A stretch of 64,000 bases of DNA from Comamonadaceae bacterium (GCA_947443645.1 CANEXF010000008.1:1-64000); one strand, 5' to 3'; positions 26,881-36,271 are shown, counted from the first letter of the stretch. Numbers and translations are program-made. Notes: generated by a model not told the origin, from the letters alone.

Positions 26881-27438
26881 TTGAAGGTCTTGAAGCTCTC
26901 AGCCCAAGGGTTACCGCAATCGTGGATCAGCCTCGAGGAAGCCGTCCTGCACTACGCGGCCGATGAAGTGCGCTGGGAGATGGGCGCGCAAGTCGCCACC
27001 TTTCATGGCGGCCACAACGCGATCACGGGCGAGCAGTCCATCATCACGGTCAACAGCATTATTGGCACCAAAGGTGTGCCAAACATCAACCCCTTCGATC
27101 TCAAGCCGGGACTGACCAACAGCAAGCTGTTCGTGCGAGACCGCAACATCTGCGCTTATTGCAGCGGGCATTTCCATGAGGAAGACCTGACGCGCGAGCA
27201 CATCATTCCATTTGCACAAAACGGCATAGACACCTGGATGAATGTGGTTACGGCCTGCCGCGCCTGCAACCATCGCAAAAGCAGCCGCACGCCCGAGCAG
27301 GCCAACATGCCTTTGCTCTACACGCCCTATATTCCCAGCCTCTGGGAGGATTTCATCTTGCGTAACCGGCGCATTCTTGCGGACCAGATGGAATTCCTGA
27401 TGGCCCATGTGCCCAAATCTTCGCGCCTGCTGATCTGA
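26881..27438 (+). CDS. HNH endonuclease family protein
   Basis: A 185-aa protein with a zinc-stabilised HNH fold. CAYCSGHF is at about residue 91, EHIIPFAQNGIDTWMNVVTAC contains the His-Asn core, and CRACNHRKSSRTPEQ completes the second CxxC and final His. The first 85 residues are family-specific. Free-standing HNH proteins of this kind are common in Burkholderiales; whether this one nicks DNA is unknown. The start is a TTG at 26881 with a strong GGAGG at 26870-26874. Confidence 0.88.
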   Translation: MKVLKLSAQGLPQSWISLEEAVLHYAADEVRWEMGAQVATFHGGHNAITGEQSIITVNSIIGTKGVPNINPFDLKPGLTNSKLFVRDRNICAYCSGHFHEEDLTREHIIPFAQNGIDTWMNVVTACRACNHRKSSRTPEQANMPLLYTPYIPSLWEDFILRNRRILADQMEFLMAHVPKSSRLLI

Positions 27439-27463
27439 GGTCTGCGTCTGGTTTTTTCGGTTT

Positions 27464-27487
27464 AGGCCTGCCCGCGCAGGCCTTTTT
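27464..27487 (+). terminator. Rho-independent terminator after the HNH gene
   Basis: AGGCCTGC, loop CCGC, GCAGGCCT followed by a T5 run: 8-bp GC-rich stem 25 bases after the HNH stop codon. Confidence 0.85.
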
Positions 27488-27540
27488 CGCAACCGGCCTA
27501 TGGTGAAATCAGGGTTTACTCCCATGTATCGGCGCATTCC

Positions 27541-28482
27541 ATGATTGTTCGTGATCGGCCTTCCGGCATCAGGCTGTTTTTCTTGCTGCGTGGTTCGGTC
27601 CTGTCCAGAATCCGAACCACTTTGCTGGTCAGCACGCTCAGCGCAATTGCAGTGACCGTGGTGCACGGAAGTTTCTTCTCGCTGAAGGTCACGCTGACGA
27701 CGATACCTTTCACCCTGATCGGTTTACCGCTGGCCATTTTTTTGGGCTTTCGCAACACCGCCGCCTACGACCGTTATTGGGAAGGCCGCAAGCTTTGGGG
27801 TGAATTGGTGCTGCGCTGTCGTTCGCTTTCCAGGCAGTGCCAGAGTTTCATCCGGCCGGTCGATCAGGCGGCCGAGTCTGCTGAGGTCGATGCCGCGCGC
27901 CAGCGCCTGGCCTACCGCGCCATCGCCTTTGTCAATGCCCTGCGCCTTCAGCTGCGCGAGCAGCGTGATGACGCCGAGTTGCGTCGCTGGTTGCCGGAGG
28001 CCGAATGGGCGCGGGTGGAGAGGGCCTCCTGCAAGCCCGATGCGGTGATGCTGGAAATGGGCCGGGAATTAGGGCACTGTCAGCAGCGCCGCTGGATCGA
28101 GGCCTGCCTGGCGGCCAGCATCGATGACACGCTGTCGGCCATGACGGCTGCTGCGGCGTCATGCGAGCGCATCAAGGGCACGCCCGTGCCCTTTTCCTAC
28201 ACACTGCTGCTGCACCGCACGGCCTACCTGTATTGTTTTTTGCTGCCCTTTGGCCTGGTCGACACCATAGGCTTCATGACACCCTTTGTGGTTGCCATCG
28301 TCGCTTACACCTTTTTCGGCCTGGATGCGCTGGGCGATGAGATCGAGGAGCCCTTTGGTCTGGAGTCCAACGACCTTCCGCTGGACACTCTGTGCCGGAC
28401 CATAGAGATCAACCTGCTGGAGTCGCTGGGCGAGCCGCTGCAGCGGCCCCCCTTGGAGCCGGTGAACTTCTGCCTGACCTGA
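27541..28482 (+). CDS. bestrophin-like (UPF0187) membrane protein
   Basis: A 313-aa membrane protein. Hydrophobic segments lie near residues 23-65 and 215-265; FLGFRNTAAYDRYWEGRKLWG is the family's signature block (residues 76-96) and the C-terminal part has IEEPFGLESNDLPLDTLC. Eukaryotic bestrophins are chloride channels; bacterial homologues conduct ions as pentamers. The start is ATG 27541. It is convergent with the acyl-CoA dehydrogenase pair. Confidence 0.92.
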   Translation: MIVRDRPSGIRLFFLLRGSVLSRIRTTLLVSTLSAIAVTVVHGSFFSLKVTLTTIPFTLIGLPLAIFLGFRNTAAYDRYWEGRKLWGELVLRCRSLSRQCQSFIRPVDQAAESAEVDAARQRLAYRAIAFVNALRLQLREQRDDAELRRWLPEAEWARVERASCKPDAVMLEMGRELGHCQQRRWIEACLAASIDDTLSAMTAAAASCERIKGTPVPFSYTLLLHRTAYLYCFLLPFGLVDTIGFMTPFVVAIVAYTFFGLDALGDEIEEPFGLESNDLPLDTLCRTIEINLLESLGEPLQRPPLEPVNFCLT

Positions 28483-28506
28483 GTCGATCGGGCGCCGGGG
28501 TGGTCT

Positions 28507-29622
28507 TCAGGCGAACACGCCGGCCGTGTCCTGCATGCGTGCAGAGACTTCGCCCAGGTGGTGCAGGCTGTCGCCAAAGCTCATTTCAAGCTGCGTGAGC
28601 TTTTTGAAATAGTGACTCACGATGTATTCGTCCGTCACGCCTATGCCGCCATGCAGCTGCACCGCTTGCTGACCAACAAAACGCATGGAGTTGCCGAGCT
28701 GGTATTTGGCTCTGGCCATGGCGCTGCGACGCTCTTGTGGCGGCGCGTTGAGCTTGAGGCTGGCGTAGTAACTCATGGAGCGGGCCAACTCCAGCTGCAT
28801 CTTCATGTCGGCCACGCGATGGCGCAGCGCCTGAAAGCTGCTGATCGCCACGCCGAACTGCTTGCGGGTGTTCATGTAATCCACCGTGATGGCCAGCGTG
28901 CTGTCCATCACGCCCACCGCTTCGGCGCAACTGCAGGCAATGCCTATGTCCTGCGCATGCTGCAGCGCTGTCAAGCCGTCCCGCGTGATCAGCCTGGCCG
29001 GCGCATTGGTCAGCGTCAGCTCGGCAGCGCGTGCGCCGTCCTGCGTCAGATAACCGTTCGTCGCCAGACCGGTCGCAGCACGTTCCACCAGGAATAGCGC
29101 CAGCTGGCCTTCAAGCATCGCCGGCACCATGAAGGCATCCGCATGGTCGCCCGCGGCTACTATGCTTTTAGTAGCGGTTAGCGACCATCCAGAGGGCGTT
29201 ACAGCCGATTTTGCCTTGCAGTCTTCGAGCTGGTAACGGGCGCCCCGTTCCTGGTACGCCAACACCACCAGGCGCTCGCCGGAGGCAATCTGGGCCAGCC
29301 AGTCAGACTTGATCTCGGCATCCGCGTAACCTGCCAGCACTGCGCCTGCAATCAGCGCCTGAACCAGGGGCTCCAGCACGATGCCGCGTCCTAGCTCCTC
29401 CATCACGACCATGCCTTCGACCGGCCCCATGCCCAGCCCGCCGTCAGCTTCCGGAACATACAAGCCGGTCAGGCCCAGTTCGGCGAGCTGGCCATAGGCC
29501 TCGCGCGAAAACCCCCCGGCGCGGGTGATGCTGCGCCGGCGTTCAAAGTCGTAGCCTTTGGCAACCCATTTACGAACGGCGTCGCGCAGCTGTTCCTGCT
29601 CGTCGGTGAAATCAAAATCCAT
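28507..29622 (-). CDS. acyl-CoA dehydrogenase, small-type subunit
   Basis: A 371-aa acyl-CoA dehydrogenase fold with MDFDFTDEQEQLRDAVRKW at the N terminus, YMNTRKQFGVAISSFQALRHRVADM in the C-terminal domain and QLHGGIGVTDEYIVSHYFKKL near the end. The catalytic-base region looks less canonical than in the partner, in line with the paired alpha/beta (PimC/PimD- or FadE28/29-like) arrangement. It is 21 bases downstream of the second dehydrogenase gene. Residues 137-156 match an antisense copy of repeat family A. Substrate class is unknown (possibly dicarboxyl-, aromatic or steroid-derived CoA esters). Confidence 0.9.
   Translation of the reverse strand: MDFDFTDEQEQLRDAVRKWVAKGYDFERRRSITRAGGFSREAYGQLAELGLTGLYVPEADGGLGMGPVEGMVVMEELGRGIVLEPLVQALIAGAVLAGYADAEIKSDWLAQIASGERLVVLAYQERGARYQLEDCKAKSAVTPSGWSLTATKSIVAAGDHADAFMVPAMLEGQLALFLVERAATGLATNGYLTQDGARAAELTLTNAPARLITRDGLTALQHAQDIGIACSCAEAVGVMDSTLAITVDYMNTRKQFGVAISSFQALRHRVADMKMQLELARSMSYYASLKLNAPPQERRSAMARAKYQLGNSMRFVGQQAVQLHGGIGVTDEYIVSHYFKKLTQLEMSFGDSLHHLGEVSARMQDTAGVFA
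29154..29213 (+). repeat. dispersed repeat family A, copy 4
   Basis: GGCTACTATGCTTTTAGTAGC, then GCGACCATCCAG, then GGCGTTACAGCC and ATTTTG: full family order and spacing. It lies antisense within the acyl-CoA dehydrogenase gene, in the beta-domain surface region, and keeps the frame open. Confidence 0.7.
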
Positions 29623-29643
29623 GATGTATCCTGAAAATGTGGC

Positions 29644-30825
29644 TTAGCCGAGGACGAATTGCGAGACGATATTGCGCTGCACTTCGTTGGAGCCGCCGTA
29701 AATCGTCGTCTTGCGCATGTTGAAGTAGCTCGAGGCCAGTGGCGCATTGCCTGCAACACCGCCCGGGAAGTTGCCCTGCCAGCCGGCTTCCATGGCTTCT
29801 TCAATGAAGGGCAGGCTGAAAGGGCCTGCGGCCAGCATCATGAGTTCGCTGTAGCGCTGCTGGATTTCGCTGCCGCGGATTTTCAGCAGGCCTGCGATAT
29901 CCAGCGAATTCTTGCCTGACTTTTCGGCTGACAGCACGCGAAGGACTAGCATTTCGAGCGCGACCACATCGACTTCGAGTTTCGCGATCTCGTCGCGAAA
30001 GCGCGTGTCTTCATAAACGCCTTCGACCTTTGCAATGCGCTTGAGCCGCTCGAGTTCGCGTTTGGCGCGGTTGACGTCGGCGATGTTGGTGCGCTCATGG
30101 CTGAGCAGATGCTTGGCGTAAGTCCAGCCCTTGTTTTCTTCGCCAATCAGGTTGTCTGCCGGCACCTCAACATTGTCAAACCAGACCTCGTTGACTTCGG
30201 CTTCGCCGTCAAGCAGCACGATGGGGCGTACCGTCACGCCTGGGGACTTCATGTCTATCAGCAGGAACGAGATGCCGCTTTGCGGCTTGCCTTCTGTGCT
30301 GGTGCGAACCAGGCAAAAAATCCATTCGCCATATTGGCCCAGCGTGGTCCAGGTCTTTTGTCCGTTGACAATGTATTTGTCGCCCTGGCGCTCAGCCCGG
30401 CATTTGACGGACGCGAGGTCAGAGCCTGAGCCGGGTTCACTGTAGCCCTGGCTCCACCAGACCTCGCCGCTGGCGATGCCCGGCAGAAAGCGCTGCTGCT
30501 GCTCGGCGTTGCCAAAGGCCATGATGACGGGCGCCACCATGACCGGCCCGAAAGGCACGACGCGGGGCGCGCCAGCAAGGGCGCATTCTTCTTCAAACAG
30601 ATGCTTTTGCACGGCGTTCCAGCCTGGACCGCCAAATGCTTTGGGCCAGCCGTGGCCCAGCCAGCCTTTTTTTCCCAGGATTTTGGCCCAGCGCTGCATG
30701 TCGTCACGCGACAGGCGCAAGGCGTTGTGCACCTTGTGTGAAATATCGGCGGGTAAATTGGCGTGCACCCAAGCGCGTATTTCTTCGCGAAAAGCCTGCT
30801 CTTGCGGGGTAAAGGCTAAATCCAT
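29644..30825 (-). CDS. acyl-CoA dehydrogenase, large-type subunit
   Basis: A 393-aa enzyme. It has FTPQEQAFREEIRAWVHANLP at the N terminus (split over residues 5-25), WWSQGYSEPGSGSDLASVKCRAE (flavin-binding beta domain), GQKTWTTLGQYGEWIF and the C-terminal TTIYGGSNEVQRNIVSQFVLG. This is the catalytic-looking partner of the downstream dehydrogenase; together they resemble pimeloyl-CoA-dehydrogenase-type heteromers. Both are likely in one transcript with no other beta-oxidation gene adjacent. Confidence 0.93.
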   Translation of the reverse strand: MDLAFTPQEQAFREEIRAWVHANLPADISHKVHNALRLSRDDMQRWAKILGKKGWLGHGWPKAFGGPGWNAVQKHLFEEECALAGAPRVVPFGPVMVAPVIMAFGNAEQQQRFLPGIASGEVWWSQGYSEPGSGSDLASVKCRAERQGDKYIVNGQKTWTTLGQYGEWIFCLVRTSTEGKPQSGISFLLIDMKSPGVTVRPIVLLDGEAEVNEVWFDNVEVPADNLIGEENKGWTYAKHLLSHERTNIADVNRAKRELERLKRIAKVEGVYEDTRFRDEIAKLEVDVVALEMLVLRVLSAEKSGKNSLDIAGLLKIRGSEIQQRYSELMMLAAGPFSLPFIEEAMEAGWQGNFPGGVAGNAPLASSYFNMRKTTIYGGSNEVQRNIVSQFVLG

Positions 30826-30976
30826 AGTTGTCTCCGTAGCAATTCAGTAGAGTTTCGTTTTTAGCACGGATGTGCTTTTTCTCATGTCAAAAGCGGGACA
30901 AAGGTTTTGCTGGCACTGGGCTGCATCGTTCAGAGGCACGATTTGCCGCTCAATGCTGGCCATAAACTACAGCGCT

Positions 30977-31570
30977 ATGAAAGCGCATCAAAAAAACATT
31001 GTTATTCTGATTTCGGGAAGCGGCTCGAACATGCTGGCGATTGCCAAAGCGGCAAAAAATGAGCGATGGAATGAAAAATTCGGCACCGCTGTGGCTTGTG
31101 TCATCAGCAACAGGGCCGATGCCGAAGGGCTGGCCTCAGCGGCGGCTTTGGGAATTGCAACGCAGGTGCTCGATCACAAACAGTTTGAATCGCGCGCCGC
31201 GTTCGATGCGCAATTGCAGCTGGCTATCGACAACTTCGAGCCCGCGCTGGTGGTGCTGGCGGGCTTTATGCGCATCCTGACGCCGTCGTTTGTCGCCCAC
31301 TATGCGGGGCGGCTGGTCAACATTCACCCGTCTTTACTGCCGGCGTTTACCGGCCTCAATACCCACCAGCGTGCCATTGATGCCGGTTGCCGGGTTGCAG
31401 GTGCCAGCGTGCACCTGGTGACTGCCGATCTGGACCATGGTCCTGTTCTGGCGCAGGCCGTGGTGCCGATTGTTGCGGGTGACAGCGCAGAAAGCCTGGC
31501 CGCGCGCGTGTTGAGCCAGGAACACCGGCTTTATCCACGTGCGCTGCGGGCCTTGCTGGCGTCCAGATAA
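30977..31570 (+). CDS. purN: phosphoribosylglycinamide formyltransferase
   Basis: A 197-aa GAR transformylase: VILISGSGSNMLAI (substrate loop), VVLAGFMRILTPSFV, the catalytic Asn/His in VNIHPSLLPAFTGLNTHQRA and Asp in ADLDHGPVLAQA. It transfers a formyl group from 10-formyl-THF in purine synthesis. The ATG at 30977 is the family start; the upstream open frame is not conserved-looking. Confidence 0.97.
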   Translation: MKAHQKNIVILISGSGSNMLAIAKAAKNERWNEKFGTAVACVISNRADAEGLASAAALGIATQVLDHKQFESRAAFDAQLQLAIDNFEPALVVLAGFMRILTPSFVAHYAGRLVNIHPSLLPAFTGLNTHQRAIDAGCRVAGASVHLVTADLDHGPVLAQAVVPIVAGDSAESLAARVLSQEHRLYPRALRALLASR

Positions 31571-31645
31571 GCTTTGTGTTTAGCGCTGGTAACAGAGCTG
31601 CATATAGCCCCGCAGACGCAAACGGCTAAGCGAGCCGCCAGGCGA

Positions 31646-33262
31646 TCACATCTTGGACTGAAACACCAGCCCAGCGTGCTCGCGCAGCGCATGGAACTTG
31701 ATCTTGGGCCACTGCTGCTCAACAGCGCGCAAGGTGGCGCTGTGGTCGACCAGCAGGGTTGGTGCATCGACCGCGTCCAGCGCCACGCGGTGGGCATTGG
31801 CGTCCATGAATTTTTTAAGCTCGTTTGGATCGTCTGATGTGACCCAGCGCGCCAGATTGAAGTTGCTCGGCATGATGCGGGCCTTGACGCCATACTCATG
31901 CTCCAGGCGATGGGCCACTACTTCAAACTGCAGCTGACCGACCGCGCCCAGCAGCAGCAACGAGCCGGCAATCGGCCTGAAGACCTGAATCGCGCCTTCC
32001 TCGCCGAGTTGCGTCAGGCCCGCTCGCAACTGCTTGGTACGCAGTGGGTCGGCGACCTCGACGGCTCTGAACATTTCAGGCGCGAAAAAGGGCAGGCCGG
32101 TGAATTGCAGGGCTTCGCCTTCAGTCAGCGTATCGCCGAGCTGCAGCACGCCGTGGTTGGGTATGCCAATGATGTCGCCGGCAAATGCGGTGTCCAGCAG
32201 CTCGCGGCGCTGGCTCATAAAGCTGACCACGGTGTTGGGCCGCAGTTCTTTTCCGCTGCGCACGACTTTTAGCCGCATTCCGCGCGTGAACTCGCCGCTG
32301 GCAACGCGCAAAAAGGCAATCCGGTCGCGGTGGGCCGGGTCCATATTGGCCTGGATCTTGAAGACCACACCAGAAAATTTCTTTTCTTCAGGATGCACCA
32401 CGCGTTGCAGGGCGGTGCGATCGCCCGGTGCAGGCGCCAGATCAACCAGCGCGTCCAGTACTTCCTGCACGCCGAAGTTGTTGATGGCCGAGCCGAAAAA
32501 CATGGGAGTCTGCTTGCCAGCGAGAAAAAGTTCGCGGTCAAACTCCGGCGTGGCACCGGCCACCAGTTCAATTTCGCCCTGGGCTTGCGCGTATTCCGCA
32601 CCAAATCGTTTGGCGGCCTCTGCGTTGTGCAGGCCGGCCAGGATTTCATCGTCACCACCGGCCTTGTCTTCACCGGGGCTGAAGACGCGCATGCGGTCTT
32701 CACGCCTGTCGTAGACGCCGTGAAATAGCTTGCCCATGCCGACCGGCCAGGTGAACGGAACAACGGCCATGCCGAGTTCGCGTTCAATCTCGTCCATCAC
32801 GCTCATCGGATCCTGCACCTCGCGGTCCATCTTGTTGACGAAGGTCAGGATGGGCGTGCCGCGCGCGCGGCAAACCTGCAGCAGGCGACGCGTTTGCGGC
32901 TCGACGCCATTGGCAGCGTCAATCACCATCAAGGCCGCATCGACAGCGGTCAGCACGCGGTAGGTGTCTTCAGAGAAATCCTGGTGGCCGGGCGTGTCCA
33001 GCAAATTGATCACGCAGTCGCGGTATTCCATTTGCATGACCGATGAGGCCACCGAGATGCCGCGCTGCTTTTCAATTTCCATCCAGTCGGACGTGGCATG
33101 GCGCGCGGCCTTGCGGGCCTTGACGCTGCCGGCGATCTGAATCGCGCCAGAAAACAGCAGCAGTTTTTCAGTCAGCGTGGTTTTACCCGCGTCAGGGTGG
33201 GAGATGATGGCAAACGTGCGGCGGCGCTTGACTTGTTTTTCGATTTCGGTGGAGTCGGACAT
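31646..33262 (-). CDS. prfC: peptide chain release factor 3
   Basis: A 538-aa translational GTPase. G1 is ISHPDAGKTTLTEKLL, the RGISVASS segment carries G2, G3 is DTPGHQDFSEDTYR and G4 is FVNKMDRE. The length and the C-terminal GQLQFEVVAHRLEHEYGV block match RF3 and not EF-G. It recycles RF1/RF2 from the ribosome. It is a single gene on the minus strand, followed 26 bases upstream by a DUF1653 gene. Confidence 0.98.
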   Translation of the reverse strand: MSDSTEIEKQVKRRRTFAIISHPDAGKTTLTEKLLLFSGAIQIAGSVKARKAARHATSDWMEIEKQRGISVASSVMQMEYRDCVINLLDTPGHQDFSEDTYRVLTAVDAALMVIDAANGVEPQTRRLLQVCRARGTPILTFVNKMDREVQDPMSVMDEIERELGMAVVPFTWPVGMGKLFHGVYDRREDRMRVFSPGEDKAGGDDEILAGLHNAEAAKRFGAEYAQAQGEIELVAGATPEFDRELFLAGKQTPMFFGSAINNFGVQEVLDALVDLAPAPGDRTALQRVVHPEEKKFSGVVFKIQANMDPAHRDRIAFLRVASGEFTRGMRLKVVRSGKELRPNTVVSFMSQRRELLDTAFAGDIIGIPNHGVLQLGDTLTEGEALQFTGLPFFAPEMFRAVEVADPLRTKQLRAGLTQLGEEGAIQVFRPIAGSLLLLGAVGQLQFEVVAHRLEHEYGVKARIMPSNFNLARWVTSDDPNELKKFMDANAHRVALDAVDAPTLLVDHSATLRAVEQQWPKIKFHALREHAGLVFQSKM

Positions 33263-33287
33263 AACCCACGATTATCGGCGACGGTGG

Positions 33288-33539
33288 CTAGGGCTTCTGC
33301 ATTGGCTCGGTCTGTTTCAAAAAACGAGGCTGTTTGATGCCGTCAATCACCACGTCTTCCAGAAACATGGCGGCCGGTCTGACCCATAAACCGCGTTCGC
33401 CATAGAGCGCGCGGTACAGCGTCATGGACTCCAGGCTTTCACTGTGGCGAGCGTTGCCTATCACCTCATAAAGCATGCCTTTGTAGTGGCGGTAAAGGCC
33501 GGGAGGAGTTTCTATTAAAGGAGGTAAAGCATCCGACAT
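33288..33539 (-). CDS. DUF1653 domain protein
   Basis: An 83-aa protein with the compact DUF1653 pattern: PGLYRHYKGMLYEVIGNARHSE, then LESMTLYRALYGERGLWVRP and AAMFLEDV. The function is unknown. The ATG at 33539 is preceded by GGAG-like purines (the minus strand upstream is weak), and the frame upstream is not conserved-looking. It lies 25 bases ahead of prfC on the same strand and is divergent from the methyltransferase gene at 33610. Confidence 0.88.
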   Translation of the reverse strand: MSDALPPLIETPPGLYRHYKGMLYEVIGNARHSESLESMTLYRALYGERGLWVRPAAMFLEDVVIDGIKQPRFLKQTEPMQKP

Positions 33540-33609
33540 CGTTGGGCCAGGGGTTAATTCGTGCAGATAAATACGGGGTCTGGGGGCTGCAGTGGGACAA
33601 TAGAAGGCT

Positions 33610-34866
33610 ATGCATCCTAAAGCCTTACTCGACAGTTGTTCCGAGCTTCTCAAGCAGGTCCTCAAATTTGACTACCCCGCCGACATGGTGTTGTCGCGCT
33701 ATTTTCGCGAATTGCGCCTCGGCCCGCGTGAGCGCGCCACTCTGGCGGAAACGATATACGGCGTGCTCCGTAAAAAAACGCTCTACACCTATCTGGCCCA
33801 AAACGGCAGCGGCTCTCTGGAGCGCCGACTGTCCATTTTGGGCTTTGTCTCTGACCGGGAATACCTGCTCAGCGCGCTGACCGACCAGGAAAGAGAATGG
33901 CTGGCGCATTGCGACCGGATCAAACCATCTGATTTGCTGGAGCTGCACAGGCATAACTTGCCGCAGTGGCTGGTTGATCCTTTGAAGGAACAGCTGGGCG
34001 ATGACTTCTGGCCGCTGGTTGACAGTCTGAATGCCCCTGCGGGCCTTGACCTGCGTGTCAATACCCTCAAGGATAAACGTGCGGATATCCAGAAGGAGCT
34101 TGCGAAAGCAGCTATCAAAACAGTAGCGACACCGTATTCGCCGTGGGGCCTGCGACTGGCTGACAAATCGCAGCTGGGCAAGCTGGACGCGTTCACCCGC
34201 GGCGCCATTGAGGTGCAGGACGAAGGCTCGCAGCTGTTGTCGCTGCTGGTGGACGCCAAACGCGGCGAGATGGTGGTGGACTTTTGTGCTGGAGCCGGCG
34301 GCAAGACCCTGGCATTGGGCGCCACCATGCGCAGCACTGGACGTCTGTATGCCTTTGACACCTCTGCGCACCGCCTTGAAGCGCTAAAGCCACGGCTGGC
34401 GCGCAGTGGCTTGTCCAACGTCCATCCGGTGGCGATCGCGCATGAGCGCGATGAGCGCATCAAGCGTCTGGCCGGCAAAATTGACCGCGTGCTGGTTGAC
34501 GCGCCATGTTCGGGTTTGGGTACCTTGCGGCGTAACCCGGATCTGAAATGGCGGCAAAACCCCAAGGCCATCCAAGAACTCACGGCCAAGCAAGCGGCCA
34601 TCTTGCAGAGCGCGGCTCGCCTGCTCAAGCCGGGCGGCAGGCTGGTTTATGCCACTTGCAGCGTTCTGCGCGAAGAAAATGAGGCGATCGCTGAGGCCTT
34701 CAGCGCTGCAAATAAAGACTTCCAGCTCCTTGAAACCGGGCCCTTGCTGACCCATCTAGGAGTTGAACATGCGGAGACTCTGAGCCGTGGTCCTTACCTC
34801 AGGCTCTGGCCTTACCTGCATCACACAGACGGCTTTTTCGCTGCAGTTTGGCAAAAAGCCGAATGA
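33610..34866 (+). CDS. RsmB/NOP-family RNA (cytosine-5) methyltransferase
   Basis: A 418-aa protein. An N-terminal NusB-like helical region (residues 1-130) is followed by a SAM-dependent methyltransferase domain: VVDFCAGAGGKTLALG (motif I), DAPCSGLGTLRRNPDLKWR (motif IV with the first Cys) and YATCSVLREENE (motif VI with the nucleophilic Cys). The overall order matches RsmB, which methylates C967 of 16S rRNA, but family members are hard to separate. Residues 161-173 match part of repeat family A. Confidence 0.9.
   Translation: MHPKALLDSCSELLKQVLKFDYPADMVLSRYFRELRLGPRERATLAETIYGVLRKKTLYTYLAQNGSGSLERRLSILGFVSDREYLLSALTDQEREWLAHCDRIKPSDLLELHRHNLPQWLVDPLKEQLGDDFWPLVDSLNAPAGLDLRVNTLKDKRADIQKELAKAAIKTVATPYSPWGLRLADKSQLGKLDAFTRGAIEVQDEGSQLLSLLVDAKRGEMVVDFCAGAGGKTLALGATMRSTGRLYAFDTSAHRLEALKPRLARSGLSNVHPVAIAHERDERIKRLAGKIDRVLVDAPCSGLGTLRRNPDLKWRQNPKAIQELTAKQAAILQSAARLLKPGGRLVYATCSVLREENEAIAEAFSAANKDFQLLETGPLLTHLGVEHAETLSRGPYLRLWPYLHHTDGFFAAVWQKAE
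34090..34127 (-). repeat. dispersed repeat family A, copy 5 (partial)
   Basis: On the minus strand: GCTACTGTTTTGATAGCTGC then TTTCGCAAGCT, that is, the hairpin arm and the start of the middle block only. Antisense within the methyltransferase gene, encoding AKAAIKTVAT. Partial and possibly coincidental. Confidence 0.4.
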
Positions 34867-34960
34867 TTTTGACGACAAATGAACTTGCTTTGAAGTGATT
34901 TGTCGACTTGAAGCCAGTACTTGACGCTTTTCCTGCGGTATTTTCGGGTGCTGGCAGGAC

Positions 34961-34989
34961 TTGGTTTATTGCGCCTGAGCGCTTACAAT
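34961..34989 (+). promoter_or_regulatory. possible promoter of the desaturase gene
   Basis: TTGGTT (34961-34966), a 17-base spacer, then TACAAT (34984-34989), about 83 bases upstream of the desaturase ATG. Confidence 0.45.
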
Positions 34990-35071
34990 TACGAATTACC
35001 TGGTGTGCAGCTGCCGAAACCCAGGTCATGTGTTTCTATGGGCAGTTTTGCAGATTGTTTTAAGGATTTCT

Positions 35072-36271
35072 ATGATTTTTTTTGATGCCGCCATTGATTG
35101 GCTGGCTCATGGCTTGCTTGCTGCAAGCTGGTGGCAAATCGTGCTGTACGCATTGGTGACGACCCACATCACAATTGTCAGCGTAACGCTTTACCTGCAC
35201 CGTCACCAGGCGCACCGCGCCATGGATCTGCACGCCATTCCTTCGCATTTCTTCCGTTTTTGGCTCTGGCTGGGTACTGGCCAAGTGACCAAGGAGTGGG
35301 TTTCGATACACCGCAAGCACCACGCCAAATGCGAAACATCGGAAGACCCGCACAGTCCGCAAGCCTATGGCATCAAGAAGGTTTTCTGGGAAGGTGCCGA
35401 GTTGTACCGCGCCGAAAGCAAAAACAAGGAAACCATGTCCAAGTACGGACACGGCACGCCCAACGACTGGATAGAGCGCAATCTGTATACGCGCTTTAGC
35501 TGGCAAGGCGTTGGCCTGATGCTGATTCTGAATCTGGCGCTGTTTGGCGCTGCAGGCTTGGCGGTCTGGGCGGTTCAAATGGCCTGGATTCCCGTGACGG
35601 CGGCTGGCATCATCAACGGCATTGGTCACTACTGGGGCTATCGCAATTTTGAAGCGCCTGACGCCAGCACCAACATTTCCCCATGGGGCATCATGATTGG
35701 CGGCGAGGAGTTGCACAACAACCACCACACCTACCCGACTTCGGCAAAGTTTTCGGTCAAGCCCTATGAGTTTGACATTGGCTGGGTTTACATTCGCGCC
35801 CTCGAAAAAGTTGGGCTGGCGACTGTCAAGAAGGTTCCGCCCAAGCTTCAGCTCGGTACCGTTCAGCCTGTGGCTGACGAGAAAAACCTCGAAGCCCTGA
35901 TTGCCCACCGCTACGAGGTGATGGCCGGATTTGCACGTGAACTGCGTCGCCTTGGCAATACCGAGATTGCCCTGTTGAAGTCCAGGAACGTTGACTCATC
36001 GGTACTGGTTACCGCTAATCGCTGGCTGCATCGCGATGACGACAAGGTGCCTGCAGAGGCCAAGCCGCAGCTGGCGCAAGCCAGGGCTGAGCATCCGGTG
36101 CTCGACAAGATGATCGTCATGCGTGAAGAGTTGCGTCAGATGTGGCTGACAACCTCTGCGACACGCGAGCAGTTGACGTCCGACTTGCAGGCTTGGTGCC
36201 ATCGGGCCGAAGAGAGCGGTATTGGCGCATTGCGCGACTTCTCCATGAAGCTGCGCGCAGCCCGCGTCTAA
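35072..36271 (+). CDS. DesA-family membrane fatty-acid desaturase
   Basis: A 399-aa protein. The desaturase core has the three histidine boxes HRHQAH (residues 44-49), HRKHH near residue 82 and HNNHH near residue 215, plus membrane segments on both sides. After the core comes a hydrophilic, mostly helical C-terminal extension of roughly 130 residues (from about 270) of unknown role. The enzyme would introduce a double bond into acyl chains of membrane lipids or acyl-CoA. AAGGA precedes the ATG at 35072. Confidence 0.92.
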   Translation: MIFFDAAIDWLAHGLLAASWWQIVLYALVTTHITIVSVTLYLHRHQAHRAMDLHAIPSHFFRFWLWLGTGQVTKEWVSIHRKHHAKCETSEDPHSPQAYGIKKVFWEGAELYRAESKNKETMSKYGHGTPNDWIERNLYTRFSWQGVGLMLILNLALFGAAGLAVWAVQMAWIPVTAAGIINGIGHYWGYRNFEAPDASTNISPWGIMIGGEELHNNHHTYPTSAKFSVKPYEFDIGWVYIRALEKVGLATVKKVPPKLQLGTVQPVADEKNLEALIAHRYEVMAGFARELRRLGNTEIALLKSRNVDSSVLVTANRWLHRDDDKVPAEAKPQLAQARAEHPVLDKMIVMREELRQMWLTTSATREQLTSDLQAWCHRAEESGIGALRDFSMKLRAARV

